Source of the DNA: Caldithrix sp.
Lineage (GTDB): Bacteria > Calditrichota > Calditrichia > Calditrichales > Calditrichaceae
Length of the DNA: 45,609 bases
Direction of reading: 5' to 3'
Assembly: GCA_020720405.1 (NCBI GenBank)
Contig: DYOS01000009.1
Coordinates: 1-45,609, forward strand
In this document: piece after piece, positions 36,146 through 45,608 of the stretch
Layout of the letters: the number at the start of each line of letters is the position of its first letter
Numbering within the stretch: the stretch's first letter is position 1
Made by a program: the position numbers and the translations under genes
Notes under the pieces: generated by a model
The model's input: only the letters and a program-made list of their open reading frames with translations
Database searches by the model: none
Told to the model about the DNA's origin: nothing

Positions 36146-37845
36146 ACAGAATTTGGCTTTATATTATTTGGTTTTTAATATGTATTTCAGCGAGCCTGTA
36201 CTCAGCTTCCAATCCAGCCTCAGTACCCATAAGTCAGCCAGTCTATGCTTTTCTCGAACGCATGGAGGTGCTGGGTTTGCTCGATACACCGCTGCCCGAT
36301 ACCCGACCGATGTCCCGTGGTAAAATTGCTGAGATTCTTCTTCAAATTGCCCCAAAACAGGACTTACTAACTGCCGTAGACAAAGTCCGGCTGCAGAAAT
36401 ATCTGCTCGATTTCCGTTACGAGCTTCAAACTGGTAAGTATAATCTGAATTCTCCCGGCAGCGACGTTTTCTCTCCACTGCAAAACTGGACAACCATCAA
36501 AAAAGAGTTTGTCCGCTTTTTCATGGCACCCTATCCGGCTGAAGAAAACCATGTCGTTCTCTGGGAAGACAGCCTGAACACTTTTTATTTTGATTATGAA
36601 CAGGGCCTGACTCATGACCGGGAAACGCAGCAGGAACAACAGCGCACTGCCAGCTGGCAGGCGTTTTTACTGCGCGGGCAGATCGATGTGGATTTTTCAT
36701 GGCAAATCCGGGTTGATCTGCAGTCCGTCTCCGGTGATCCGGGATACAGGGAGAATGATCCGATTATTAAAGAGAGCTTTAGTCAGCCAAATGATGAAAA
36801 TACAAAGATTTTTTCCGACCGGACCGGCGCTGAAATGGCCTGGTCAACCTCCTGGTTCGACCTGTCCTTTGCCCAGCAGGAAGTTTCCTGGGGGCCGGGT
36901 CAAAGCGGGAAATTAACCCTGTCCAATTATGCCGAGCAATATCCTTACCTGTTATTTCACAAGGACTGGCAGCGCTTCCGGTTTACCTCTCTGCATGGTA
37001 AACTTCAGTCTTACCCGATTGAAGACCCATTAACCGGCACACTAAATTATCCGGAAAAATGGCTGGCTGCCCACCGCCTGGAAATCGATCTGCTGAATAA
37101 TCTGACTATCGGTCTGAATGAAAACTATATTTATGGTCAGCGTTATGCGGACTGGGCTTATTTGTTACCCATAAATTTTTACAGGGGTACGCAGCATAAA
37201 TTACGTGACCGGGATAATGCGACCATCTCCATCGATTGGAAATACCGGCCAATTAAAGGCGTCAGTAGTTACGGTACAATTTTTATTGATGAGATGAAAA
37301 AAAGCGCCCTCGGTACCGATTGGTGGGGAAATAAACATGCCATCCTGGCCGGTCTGGCTATGGCTGACCCTTTTGCTCTGGAAAATACCGAACTCGTTTT
37401 TGAATACACGGCCATCATGCCCTGGGTGTATACTCACAATTATGCCTATAATTCCTACACCACGGATTACCGTTCGCTTGGCCACTGGGCTGGACCGAAT
37501 TCTCAGCTTTTCTATGCCCATCTGAAAAAGGATTGGCTGCCCCGACTAGCCACCGGTCTCAAATTTATCCAGTACAAACACGGTGATAATTATCCGGATG
37601 AGAATATCGGAGGGGACATTCTTCATGGGCATCTGGACTTGTTCCCGGGGCAGACTGAACCCCGTGAAACGCGCAAATTTCTGGAAGGAATATTGACCGT
37701 GCGGGATTCCTGGCAGGTGTACACAAAATTCGAGCCCTTCAACGGACTGCAAATCGAAGCACTCTACCAACTCAATCGACAGGAGATTGATAAACTGAAA
37801 AACCGGTTTAACGAACTTCACCTCGGTGTAGTGCTGGAATATTGA
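36142..37845 (+). CDS. Wzi-like outer-membrane capsule assembly protein
   Basis: A 567-residue exported protein with a signal peptide (about 1-22), then a helical segment (about 30-90) and a long stretch of alternating polar/aromatic beta strands ending in an aromatic C-terminus (VVLEY), as in outer-membrane barrels. The segment FAQQEVSWGPGQSGKLTLSN resembles the conserved core of the Wzi family, which holds capsule on the cell surface. The match is by eye and distant. Context, at the end of a Wzx/Wzy locus, supports it. Confidence 0.72.
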   Translation: MNRIWLYIIWFLICISASLYSASNPASVPISQPVYAFLERMEVLGLLDTPLPDTRPMSRGKIAEILLQIAPKQDLLTAVDKVRLQKYLLDFRYELQTGKYNLNSPGSDVFSPLQNWTTIKKEFVRFFMAPYPAEENHVVLWEDSLNTFYFDYEQGLTHDRETQQEQQRTASWQAFLLRGQIDVDFSWQIRVDLQSVSGDPGYRENDPIIKESFSQPNDENTKIFSDRTGAEMAWSTSWFDLSFAQQEVSWGPGQSGKLTLSNYAEQYPYLLFHKDWQRFRFTSLHGKLQSYPIEDPLTGTLNYPEKWLAAHRLEIDLLNNLTIGLNENYIYGQRYADWAYLLPINFYRGTQHKLRDRDNATISIDWKYRPIKGVSSYGTIFIDEMKKSALGTDWWGNKHAILAGLAMADPFALENTELVFEYTAIMPWVYTHNYAYNSYTTDYRSLGHWAGPNSQLFYAHLKKDWLPRLATGLKFIQYKHGDNYPDENIGGDILHGHLDLFPGQTEPRETRKFLEGILTVRDSWQVYTKFEPFNGLQIEALYQLNRQEIDKLKNRFNELHLGVVLEY

Positions 37846-37847
37846 TC

Positions 37848-40292
37848 ATGTTTTTTATTTATGTATTCTTCTCGGGTTTGCTGACGGCCCTCATGGTTAC
37901 TTTTCTGGTTCGCTCTATGGCCAGGCGATACCGGATTGGCGCGCTGCCCAATCCACGCACCATGCATCAATCATTCACACCAATCATGGGCGGTTTAGGT
38001 ATTGCTGCCGGATTTATCATCGCTCTGTTAACCGGTTTTTTATTTCGCCCGGAACTGATCAAATTATGGAATACCGGACTGAGCAGTATGCTGCTGGCCA
38101 TCATCGTTATTTTAATGACTGGAATTCTGGATGATAAATTTACAATCAGTCCGTTCCAGAAATTATCAGGTCAGGCCTTATCAGCCCTGATCCTGTTGTT
38201 CGGCGGCTGTGCAATTCAACAGATTTCCGTGCTTGGGTTTGTTTTCCCTTTGGGTATTTTATCCTGGCCGCTGACCTTTCTGTGGATTGTCGGCGTGATG
38301 AATGCGGTTAACCTGATGGATGGGCTGGATGGTCTGGCCGCTGGTGTCAGTCTGATTGTTTCGATTATTTTTGCGGTGCTGGCCTGGCTGCGGCAGGATG
38401 TTGCTTTGATTCTGCTCAGCCTGAGCCTGATCAGCGGAATAGCCGGGTTTCTGAAATATAATTTTCGGCCGGCCAGTATTTTTATGGGTGATACCGGATC
38501 CTTGTTTCTCGGTCTGATGCTGGCCGTCCTCTCGCTGAAATCCTTCCGTTCGCCGGCCGACGGTTTCTATCCGGCAACGGCCTTGATTGCCCTCGGTGTT
38601 CCGGTAGGTGATACGGTTCTGGCCTTCTTCCGCCGGCTCTACCAGGGCAACCATCCCTTCAAAGCTGATAAAGATCATCTCCATCACCGGCTGATATTTC
38701 TCGGAATTTCTCATCTGCAGGCAGTATTAGTTATCTATTTTGCCTCACTGCTCTACATGATAACAGCCTTGACCATGAGTCTGAAACCCGGGCTGATTGC
38801 CCATCTGGCTCTGGCTGTGATTCTGGTAATCTCGGTGTTGGCCCTGCGCCGGTTGGGCTATCTCGAAGCCCGGGAATTTAAGACCATTCCCGGGGATGGT
38901 TCGGTTATACAGGTTGCTCAGGCTGTCGGCCCGATTTCATTGCGCCGTCTCGTTCATCGCATCACGCTGATTACAACCGATCTGTTAAGTATTAACCTGG
39001 CTTTTCTCTTCACCTGGTGGGTCAGATTCGATTCTGGCTTTCTCGGTCTGACCCAGGCGATTTCCTGGACGGATATGATTAACTCGCCGGTTCTGATTCT
39101 CCTCTCGGTATTCTGGACAGGTCTTTTCTTTATCAATAATCTTTACCAAATGCGTTGGGATATTTCGCGCTTTGAAAAGGTCCGGCGGGTCAGCCGTGTA
39201 ATTATTTTTGGCATGATGGTTATCTTCCTGACGACCATTGACCCGGATAATCTGCTTTCCTCCGGGCGGATTGCCCTGGCCATATATTTTATGGCCTTGC
39301 TTTTCCTGGTCAATGCCGGACGGCTGTTATTGATTGCCGGGCAGAAGTATTTCAGCATAATGGAATACGCCCGCCATGCATCTTTACTGATCGGTGCCTC
39401 CGAAAAAAGCCGCAAGCTGCTGAGAACTCTGATGACCAACCCGCATCTGCGCTACAATTTCGTTGGTATTTTGAGCAGGGAGCCGCTCAATTTTGCACAA
39501 TTTGCCGGTCTGCCTGTTCTGGGAACCTATGAGGATATTCAGCAGGTGGTGCTCAAAAACAGTATCGAAGAAATTGTTGTAGCCATTGATGAACGCTCCC
39601 GCGACCAGGTCATGAATATCATTGCGCCTGTGCTGATGATGAAGGTGCAGATAAAAATTCTGCCGCACATGGACGAACTGCTGAGCGGACATAAAAGGGA
39701 AGAAACCCTCGGTCATCCCCTCATCCATCTGTTCCCGGAAAACATGTATCTCTGGCAGTGGATGCTCAAACGAATATTGGATATCACTGCTTCCGGTCTG
39801 CTGATTCTAATGCTTAGTCCTTTGTTTTTATTAATTGGATTCTGGATGATTCTAAGTGGAAAATCCAACCCGCTGCGGGTTCAAAACGTGGTTGGAAGAG
39901 ATAATGAGATTTTCGGCCTGCTCAATTTCGATGCCAATCCCGCTGACCGGCATCGGCTGAACCGCTTTTTATGGCAAAGCAGGCTGTACAAACTGCCGGC
40001 CCTTCTAAACATCCTGATCGGCAAAATGAGTTTTGTCGGGCCGCGTCCGGAAGAACCGGAAAACGTAAATCTGCTGCGCCAGAAGATCCGCTATTATAAC
40101 CGTCGTTTTATTATCAAGCCTGGATTAACCGGCTGGGCACAAATCCGTTACCGCTATGATGAAGCCTTAAAACACCAGCGCGAACTGCTCAGGTTCGACC
40201 TGTTTTATCTGGAGAATATGAGTCTGACCTTTGACATCCGGATCATCGTTCGTTCTGTACTGCTTTTCCTCAGTGGCTGGAGAGTCAAATGA
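37848..40292 (+). CDS. Fusion: WecA/TagO-type sugar-1-P transferase + degenerate WbaP/PglC-like module
   Basis: An 814-residue bifunctional-looking membrane protein. Residues 1-340 are a polytopic WecA/TagO/MraY-type phospho-sugar transferase with intact motifs: DDKF (Asp95-Asp96), NLMDGLDGL (Asp158, Asp161) and DHLHH (276-280). It should start the repeat unit by moving sugar-1-phosphate, probably HexNAc-P, to undecaprenyl phosphate. Residues ~365-815 resemble a WbaP-type polyprenyl glycosylphosphotransferase: four to five helices, a CoA_binding_3-like domain (about 505-610) and a Bac_transf domain (about 640-814; MSFVGPRPEEPE, KPGLTGWAQI). The catalytic Asp-Glu before LPxLLN is replaced by Tyr714-Lys715 and the KFRSM-type segment is altered, so this half is probably inactive. 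ATG 37848 is chosen over a TTG at 37842. Confidence 0.88.
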   Translation: MFFIYVFFSGLLTALMVTFLVRSMARRYRIGALPNPRTMHQSFTPIMGGLGIAAGFIIALLTGFLFRPELIKLWNTGLSSMLLAIIVILMTGILDDKFTISPFQKLSGQALSALILLFGGCAIQQISVLGFVFPLGILSWPLTFLWIVGVMNAVNLMDGLDGLAAGVSLIVSIIFAVLAWLRQDVALILLSLSLISGIAGFLKYNFRPASIFMGDTGSLFLGLMLAVLSLKSFRSPADGFYPATALIALGVPVGDTVLAFFRRLYQGNHPFKADKDHLHHRLIFLGISHLQAVLVIYFASLLYMITALTMSLKPGLIAHLALAVILVISVLALRRLGYLEAREFKTIPGDGSVIQVAQAVGPISLRRLVHRITLITTDLLSINLAFLFTWWVRFDSGFLGLTQAISWTDMINSPVLILLSVFWTGLFFINNLYQMRWDISRFEKVRRVSRVIIFGMMVIFLTTIDPDNLLSSGRIALAIYFMALLFLVNAGRLLLIAGQKYFSIMEYARHASLLIGASEKSRKLLRTLMTNPHLRYNFVGILSREPLNFAQFAGLPVLGTYEDIQQVVLKNSIEEIVVAIDERSRDQVMNIIAPVLMMKVQIKILPHMDELLSGHKREETLGHPLIHLFPENMYLWQWMLKRILDITASGLLILMLSPLFLLIGFWMILSGKSNPLRVQNVVGRDNEIFGLLNFDANPADRHRLNRFLWQSRLYKLPALLNILIGKMSFVGPRPEEPENVNLLRQKIRYYNRRFIIKPGLTGWAQIRYRYDEALKHQRELLRFDLFYLENMSLTFDIRIIVRSVLLFLSGWRVK

Positions 40293-42343
40293 AAGTCTCG
40301 GTTATTATTGTCAATTATAATGTAAAGAGCTTTCTGGAACAGGCGCTGCATTCGGCACAAAAAGCGCTCACCGCTATTGATTCAGAAATTTTTGTGGTCG
40401 ACAATGCTTCGGTTGATGGCTCGGTAGAAATGGTCCGCCAGCGCTTCCCGGAAGTCAGGCTGATCGCCAGCCGCGAGAATCTGGGTTTTTCCCGGGCCAA
40501 TAACCTGGCCATCACTCAGGCCGGTGGCGACTTTATCGTTCTGCTCAATCCGGATACAGTGGTGCAGGAAGACACTTTTCATGTTTTACTGAGTTTTTTT
40601 GATCGGAATCCCGCAGCCGGAGCGGCAACCTGTAAAATTATCAATCCCGACGGCACATTTTCCGTGGACTGCCGGCACAGCATTCCGACGCCGGCCATCG
40701 CTTTCTGGAAGGCAATTGGATTCAGTTCCTTATTCCCGAAAAGCCGGCTGTTCGGCCGGTATAACCTGACCTATCTTGATGAAAACCAAACCGCCGAAGT
40801 CGAAGCAATTTCCGGTTCGTTTATGATGATCCGCCGGGAAACCGTGGCCAAGGTTGGTCTGCTCGACGAAACCTTTTTCATGTACTGTGAGGATATTGAT
40901 TATTGCCACCGCATCAATCTGGCCGGAGATAAAATTTATTATGTGCCGGATACTCAGATCATTCATTATAAAGGCGAGAGCACCAAAAAAAATAATATTG
41001 ACTATGTGGTAACTTTTAATAAATCCCTGTATCTGTTTTATAAAAAACATTATCAGCAAAGATACATTCTGCCCTTTAAATGGCTGATCTGGCTGGGTGT
41101 TGTTCTGCGCGGCATGCTCATTTTTATGCGCCAGAATCTGAAAACATTTTTTCCGGTATTAGCCGATTTATTTATTCTGAATGCTGTTTTTGCTGGTGGA
41201 TTTGCTTTACGCTATCTGGCACGGGGATCCTTTTCAATCGACAGGTTATGGTCTGATTTTGGTCTGGTTAACCTGCTGGCCAGTGTGTTGTTTTTCTTCA
41301 GCGGCATGTTTTTCAACATCCATACGGCGAACCGCCTGTCGCTGCTGCAAACTATTAAAAGCAATGCGGTTGCCCACCTGCTTTTAGCCGCGGCCACTTC
41401 TTTTCTGCGCCAGATCGCCTTTTCCCGTCTGGTTGTGGCGCTGGCCTTTATCCTGAACACCGCCCTTATGGTCTTGTGGAGAATCGGTTTTCGGAACTAT
41501 GCCCGGAAATTCACCAACCGGACTGGCGAGGATTATTTTGCCCGGCGCACCCTGTTGGTTGGTCTGCCGGAAGATGCCGGTCAGCTTAGCTTTCTTCTTC
41601 ATAACCGCGTCGATTCCGGCATCCGCCTGCACGGTTTGGTTTCGCCTGAAGCCAAGGACGTAGGGAAAAATGTAGCCGGGCAGGAGATTGTCTGCAGTCT
41701 TGAAAATATGCCGGAATATATCCGGCTAAACCGGATTAACCTGGTCATTTTTACCACAAAAAATATAAACTACACCGATATTTTGAGTACCATGAGCCAG
41801 GTTGGTTACCGCCAGGTTGAGTTTAAAATGGTACCGGAACATCTTGAATACATGATCGGCAAGGCACAAATCGAACCGCTCACCGAAGTTTCCCTGCTCG
41901 ACCTGGAATTTGCTTTGGAAAAGCCGTTCAATCAGTTTCTGAAACGTCTGATGGATTTAATGATCAGTCTGCCACTGGTGATTTTCGGCTCGCCTCTCGT
42001 TTTGATACTCTATCTCTTCAACCGACCGGGGCCGACTGCCGGCGGAGACAAAACCGGGCTGGGGACAGGTCAACCGCGGCTCCTCCGTCTCTGGCTAACC
42101 CTGATCGATGTAGCCCGGGGTTCATACAGCCTGGTCGGCCGTGACCGTTCGTATCCGACAGCGTTCCCAGGTGTGGTTTCGTACAAACCGGGATTAACCG
42201 GGATCATCCAGTTAAATCAGCCCAAAATCCGCAGTGAGCAGCACCGCCGGAATCTTGAAATTCATTACCTGAAAAATCAAAGTCTGGTACTGGATATCGA
42301 AATATTGCTCAAGTCGCTCTGGTCGGGTCGTTTCTTGCTCTAA
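40289..42343 (+). CDS. Fusion: GT2 glycosyltransferase + degenerate WbaP/PglC-like module
   Basis: A 684-residue protein that overlaps the previous gene by 4 bp. Residues 1-240 are a GT-A family 2 glycosyltransferase of the rhamnosyltransferase/WbbL type: [36 protein letters not shown] and EDIDYCHRI. Residues ~265-420 hold several membrane helices, ~430-560 a CoA_binding_3-like domain (RRTLLVGL), and ~565-684 a Bac_transf-like end ([35 protein letters not shown]). The positions of the catalytic Asp-Glu hold about Arg600-Leu601 and the helix before them is shortened, so no phosphoglycosyl transfer is expected. The GT2 half likely adds a sugar to the lipid-linked intermediate. Confidence 0.85.
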   Translation: MKVSVIIVNYNVKSFLEQALHSAQKALTAIDSEIFVVDNASVDGSVEMVRQRFPEVRLIASRENLGFSRANNLAITQAGGDFIVLLNPDTVVQEDTFHVLLSFFDRNPAAGAATCKIINPDGTFSVDCRHSIPTPAIAFWKAIGFSSLFPKSRLFGRYNLTYLDENQTAEVEAISGSFMMIRRETVAKVGLLDETFFMYCEDIDYCHRINLAGDKIYYVPDTQIIHYKGESTKKNNIDYVVTFNKSLYLFYKKHYQQRYILPFKWLIWLGVVLRGMLIFMRQNLKTFFPVLADLFILNAVFAGGFALRYLARGSFSIDRLWSDFGLVNLLASVLFFFSGMFFNIHTANRLSLLQTIKSNAVAHLLLAAATSFLRQIAFSRLVVALAFILNTALMVLWRIGFRNYARKFTNRTGEDYFARRTLLVGLPEDAGQLSFLLHNRVDSGIRLHGLVSPEAKDVGKNVAGQEIVCSLENMPEYIRLNRINLVIFTTKNINYTDILSTMSQVGYRQVEFKMVPEHLEYMIGKAQIEPLTEVSLLDLEFALEKPFNQFLKRLMDLMISLPLVIFGSPLVLILYLFNRPGPTAGGDKTGLGTGQPRLLRLWLTLIDVARGSYSLVGRDRSYPTAFPGVVSYKPGLTGIIQLNQPKIRSEQHRRNLEIHYLKNQSLVLDIEILLKSLWSGRFLL

Positions 42344-42390
42344 ACCGCGCTGCTTCTTAATTTCCGCACTCTTAATTCAAAGGAAATAGT

Positions 42391-43677
42391 ATGTTAGATA
42401 TTAAATTCATCCGCGAAAATCCGGAACTGGTCAAAATTGCGGTACAAAACAAAAATGAAAAAGCTGATGTTGACGCCCTGCTTCACCACGATGAGGAGCG
42501 CCGGACTTTAATTTTCCGTGTTGAAGAGCTGAAGCAGCAGCGGAATCAGAATTCGAAGGAAGTTTCCGAGCGGAAACGCCGTGGTGAAGAAGCTGGTGAG
42601 CTGATTGAAAATACAAGACTAATTTCGGAAGAGATAAAAGCTATGGATGAAAAACTGGCCGAAATTGAAGTCAGTGTTCATGAACAGCTGATCCGCCTGC
42701 CGAATTTACCCCATGAATCCACACCCGTTGGAAAAGATGCCAGTGACAATGTTGAAGTTAAACGCTTCGGTCAATTGCCTGAATTTGATTTCCCAATCTT
42801 AAATCACCTCGAATTGGGTGAGCGGCTGGATATTCTTGATTTCAAGCGCGGCGGGAAAATAACCGGCTCCGGTTTTCCGGTCTATAAAGGCGCCGGCGCA
42901 CGGCTGGAGCGGGCGCTTATAAATTTTATGCTTGACCTGCACATCGAAAAGCATGGTTATACGGAAATTTTTCCGCCGTTTCTGGCCAATGGGGAAAGCA
43001 TGTTTGGCACCGGGCAGTTGCCCAAACTTCAGGAAGATATGTACTATATTGGTAAAGATGATCTCTACCTTATCCCCACAGCAGAAGTTCCGGTAACCAA
43101 CCTGCTCCGTGATGAGATGCTCGACAGCGCTGATCTGCCGGTAAAATATACTGCGTACTCGGCTTGTTTCCGCCGTGAAGCCGGTTCCTACGGCAAGGAT
43201 ACCCGGGGTTTTCTGCGGGTTCACCAGTTTAATAAAGTCGAAATGGTCAATTTTGTCCTGCCCGAAACTTCCTACTCGGTTCATGAACAAATGCTGATGG
43301 AAGCCACGGAAATTCTGGAACTGCTGGAATTACCCTACCGGGTTTTATTGCTCTGTTCGGGTGACCTGAGTTTTTCTGCGGCCAAATGTTATGATATTGA
43401 AACCTGGTCGCCGGCCGAACAGAAATGGCTGGAAACCAGCAGTGTCAGCAATTTTGAAGATTTTCAGGCGCGCCGGGCCAATATCCGTTTCCGCCGCGAA
43501 CAGGGCGCCAAACCCGAATTTCTGCATACGCTGAACGGCAGCGGCCTGGCCACATCACGGCTGATGGTTTCCCTCCTGGAAACGTATCAGACCGATGAAG
43601 GCACGGTGCTCGTACCCTCCGTTCTAAAACCGTATATGAATGGTTTGAATGTTATCAAACGAAACTACCATGACTGA
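42391..43677 (+). CDS. serS: Seryl-tRNA synthetase
   Basis: A 428-residue class II synthetase. An N-terminal coiled-coil arm for tRNA binding (about 25-105) precedes the catalytic core with TAEVPVTN, motif 2 FRREAGSYGKDTRG and motif 3 GSGLATSRLMVSLLE. AAAGGAAAT precedes the ATG. The stop overlaps the next start by 8 bp. Length and domains are normal. Confidence 0.98.
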   Translation: MLDIKFIRENPELVKIAVQNKNEKADVDALLHHDEERRTLIFRVEELKQQRNQNSKEVSERKRRGEEAGELIENTRLISEEIKAMDEKLAEIEVSVHEQLIRLPNLPHESTPVGKDASDNVEVKRFGQLPEFDFPILNHLELGERLDILDFKRGGKITGSGFPVYKGAGARLERALINFMLDLHIEKHGYTEIFPPFLANGESMFGTGQLPKLQEDMYYIGKDDLYLIPTAEVPVTNLLRDEMLDSADLPVKYTAYSACFRREAGSYGKDTRGFLRVHQFNKVEMVNFVLPETSYSVHEQMLMEATEILELLELPYRVLLLCSGDLSFSAAKCYDIETWSPAEQKWLETSSVSNFEDFQARRANIRFRREQGAKPEFLHTLNGSGLATSRLMVSLLETYQTDEGTVLVPSVLKPYMNGLNVIKRNYHD

Positions 43678-44248
43678 ACGCCAGGCGCGGTTGATTCTCA
43701 CGGAATTCGGCCGCAGGATGCGGGTTGAAAATTATATCGTGGCCACGGATGGCAATTTGAGTATAAGGATAGGCGATAAAATAATTATTTCGCCGTCAGG
43801 CTTGGCTAAAGACCGCTTAAATCCGGATGATTTTGTGGTGATAAACCAGGAAGGGCAGAAAATCCGCGGCTCCCGTTCGCCTTCCACGGAGTGGCCGGTT
43901 CATACTGCCGCCTACCAGGCCCGGCCGGAAACCTGTTGTGTGCTTCATGCCCATCCGCTATATGCCACCGCTTTTGCCTCGGCCGGTCTGGCCCTCGAAC
44001 CACCGTTTCTAACCGAAATCCGGGATACTATTGGCCGGGTGCCGCTGGTGCCCTTTGCTGAACCGGGCAGCCGTCTGCTGGCTGAAAATCTGCGGCCGTT
44101 TCTAAGTGAATCCCCGGTTTGTCTGCTCGAGAATCATGGTTTGGTGGCCACCGGCGCCACCGTGGATGAAGCCTGGTTTAACCTGGAGCGGGCCGAGCAT
44201 TTTGCCCATATCCTTTACCTGAAAAAAAATCTACTGACCGGGGAGTGA
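43670..44248 (+). CDS. Class II aldolase/adducin family protein
   Basis: A 192-residue zinc-dependent aldolase of the fuculose-phosphate/ribulose-phosphate epimerase type. Metal ligands are His93 and His95 (HAHP) and His156 (ENHG), with the conserved Glu74 in STEWPVH; the phosphate-binding TDGNLSIR and SPSG are present. The substrate is not evident. I chose ATG 43670, which matches family length and overlaps serS by 8 bp. Confidence 0.92.
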   Translation: MTERQARLILTEFGRRMRVENYIVATDGNLSIRIGDKIIISPSGLAKDRLNPDDFVVINQEGQKIRGSRSPSTEWPVHTAAYQARPETCCVLHAHPLYATAFASAGLALEPPFLTEIRDTIGRVPLVPFAEPGSRLLAENLRPFLSESPVCLLENHGLVATGATVDEAWFNLERAEHFAHILYLKKNLLTGE

Positions 44249-44253
44249 CAGAA

Positions 44254-44973
44254 ATGTTCCGAACTGCTTTTTCAATTCTGGTTACCGTGGTTGATACTAT
44301 AATATTCAGCATCCTGGCCATCATCGCCAGCATCGGCAACCCTTATAATCCGGTAATGGACTGGATTCTGATGACCTGGGCCAGAATCATTATTTTTACC
44401 TCCGGTAACAGGTTAATTGTTGAGGGCAGGGAAAGGCTGGATAGTAAGGCTGTTTACGTATTTGCCTCCAATCACCAGAGTAATTTTGATATTCCGGCTT
44501 TGGTAATTGCCACAAATCGAACGGTACGTTTTGTTGCTAAAAAGGAATTATTCCGCATACCGCTTTTTGCCCAGGGTATGAAAATGAGCGGCATGATCGC
44601 CATTGACCGGGGCAATTCACAACAGGCCCGGTTGAGCATGCAGGAAGCGGCCCAAAAAATGCGCCGCGGTGTTTCAGTAATTATCTTTCCGGAGGGCACC
44701 CGCTCCCGGGATGGGAAAATTGCGCCCTTTAAAAAAGGTGCCTTTATTCTGGCCCTGGAAGGCGGTTTTCCGGTTGTACCGGTCTCTGTTTCCGGCTCCT
44801 TCTTTATAATGCAAAAGAACAGCTGGCGGATGCGGCGGGGAAATATAAAAATTGTTTTCGGCGAGCCGGTCCACCCGGAGAATTATTCCGCCGCCCAGCG
44901 CCAGGAAATTCTCGAAGAAACACGGCGCCGGATTGAAGCTAATTTTGACCCGGAATTCAACAAAGAAAGCTAA
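44254..44973 (+). CDS. plsC: 1-acyl-sn-glycerol-3-phosphate acyltransferase
   Basis: A 239-residue membrane acyltransferase that makes phosphatidic acid from lysophosphatidate. One or two N-terminal hydrophobic segments (about 5-28, 38-50) precede the H-x4-D motif NHQSNFD (His74, Asp79) and FPEGTRSRDG. I prefer ATG 44254, about 9 bp after GGGGAG (44240-44245), to the GTG at 44245, which lies inside that site. It complements plsX earlier in the window, but no plsY is seen. Confidence 0.93.
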   Translation: MFRTAFSILVTVVDTIIFSILAIIASIGNPYNPVMDWILMTWARIIIFTSGNRLIVEGRERLDSKAVYVFASNHQSNFDIPALVIATNRTVRFVAKKELFRIPLFAQGMKMSGMIAIDRGNSQQARLSMQEAAQKMRRGVSVIIFPEGTRSRDGKIAPFKKGAFILALEGGFPVVPVSVSGSFFIMQKNSWRMRRGNIKIVFGEPVHPENYSAAQRQEILEETRRRIEANFDPEFNKES

Positions 44974-44978
44974 AGCTG

Positions 44979-45608
44979 ATGTTTAAAAATCTGACCATTC
45001 TCGACCATCCGTTAATCCAGCAGAAATTGTTCTACCTGCGGGACAAACGGACAAATAACCTGAATTTCCGGACCATGCTGGATGAACTGGCTGGTCTGAT
45101 GGTTTATGAGGTAACCCGCAATCTGCCGGTACGGGAGCGCAGTGTCGAGACACCGCTGGAATTGACCAGCGGCTTTGTACTGGCAAAACCGGTCACCCTG
45201 GTGCCTATCCTGCGGGCCGGATTGGGGATGGCCACCGGTATTTTGAAATTGATTCCCCACGCCCGGGTGGCGCACCTTGGCTTATACCGGGATAAAACAA
45301 CACTCAAACCGGTAGAATATTACCGCAAGTTTCCCTCCGATTTGCCGGAAAGTGAAATCATCATCATTGATCCGATGCTGGCCACCGGCGGCAGTGCAGT
45401 GGCGGCAGCCGATTTTGTAAAAAACAACGGCGGTAAAAGCATTTCCTTTGTTTGCCTTGTCGCTGCCCCGGAAGGTATTGCCCTGTTCGAAAAGCGGCAT
45501 CCGGAAATTCCGGTTTACACGGCTGCCCTGGATCGGGAACTGAATGACCACGGTTATATTTTGCCCGGTCTGGGCGATGCCGGTGACCGCATCTATGGCA
45601 CGGAGTAA
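44979..45608 (+). CDS. upp: Uracil phosphoribosyltransferase
   Basis: A 209-residue salvage enzyme that makes UMP from uracil and PRPP. Typical motifs are PILRAGLGMATG, the PRPP loop DPMLATGGSA (conserved acid and Thr/Gly residues) and the uracil-binding C-terminus HGYILPGLGDAGDR. It starts 5 bp after plsC and is complete; the window ends 1 bp after its stop. Confidence 0.97.
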   Translation: MFKNLTILDHPLIQQKLFYLRDKRTNNLNFRTMLDELAGLMVYEVTRNLPVRERSVETPLELTSGFVLAKPVTLVPILRAGLGMATGILKLIPHARVAHLGLYRDKTTLKPVEYYRKFPSDLPESEIIIIDPMLATGGSAVAAADFVKNNGGKSISFVCLVAAPEGIALFEKRHPEIPVYTAALDRELNDHGYILPGLGDAGDRIYGTE

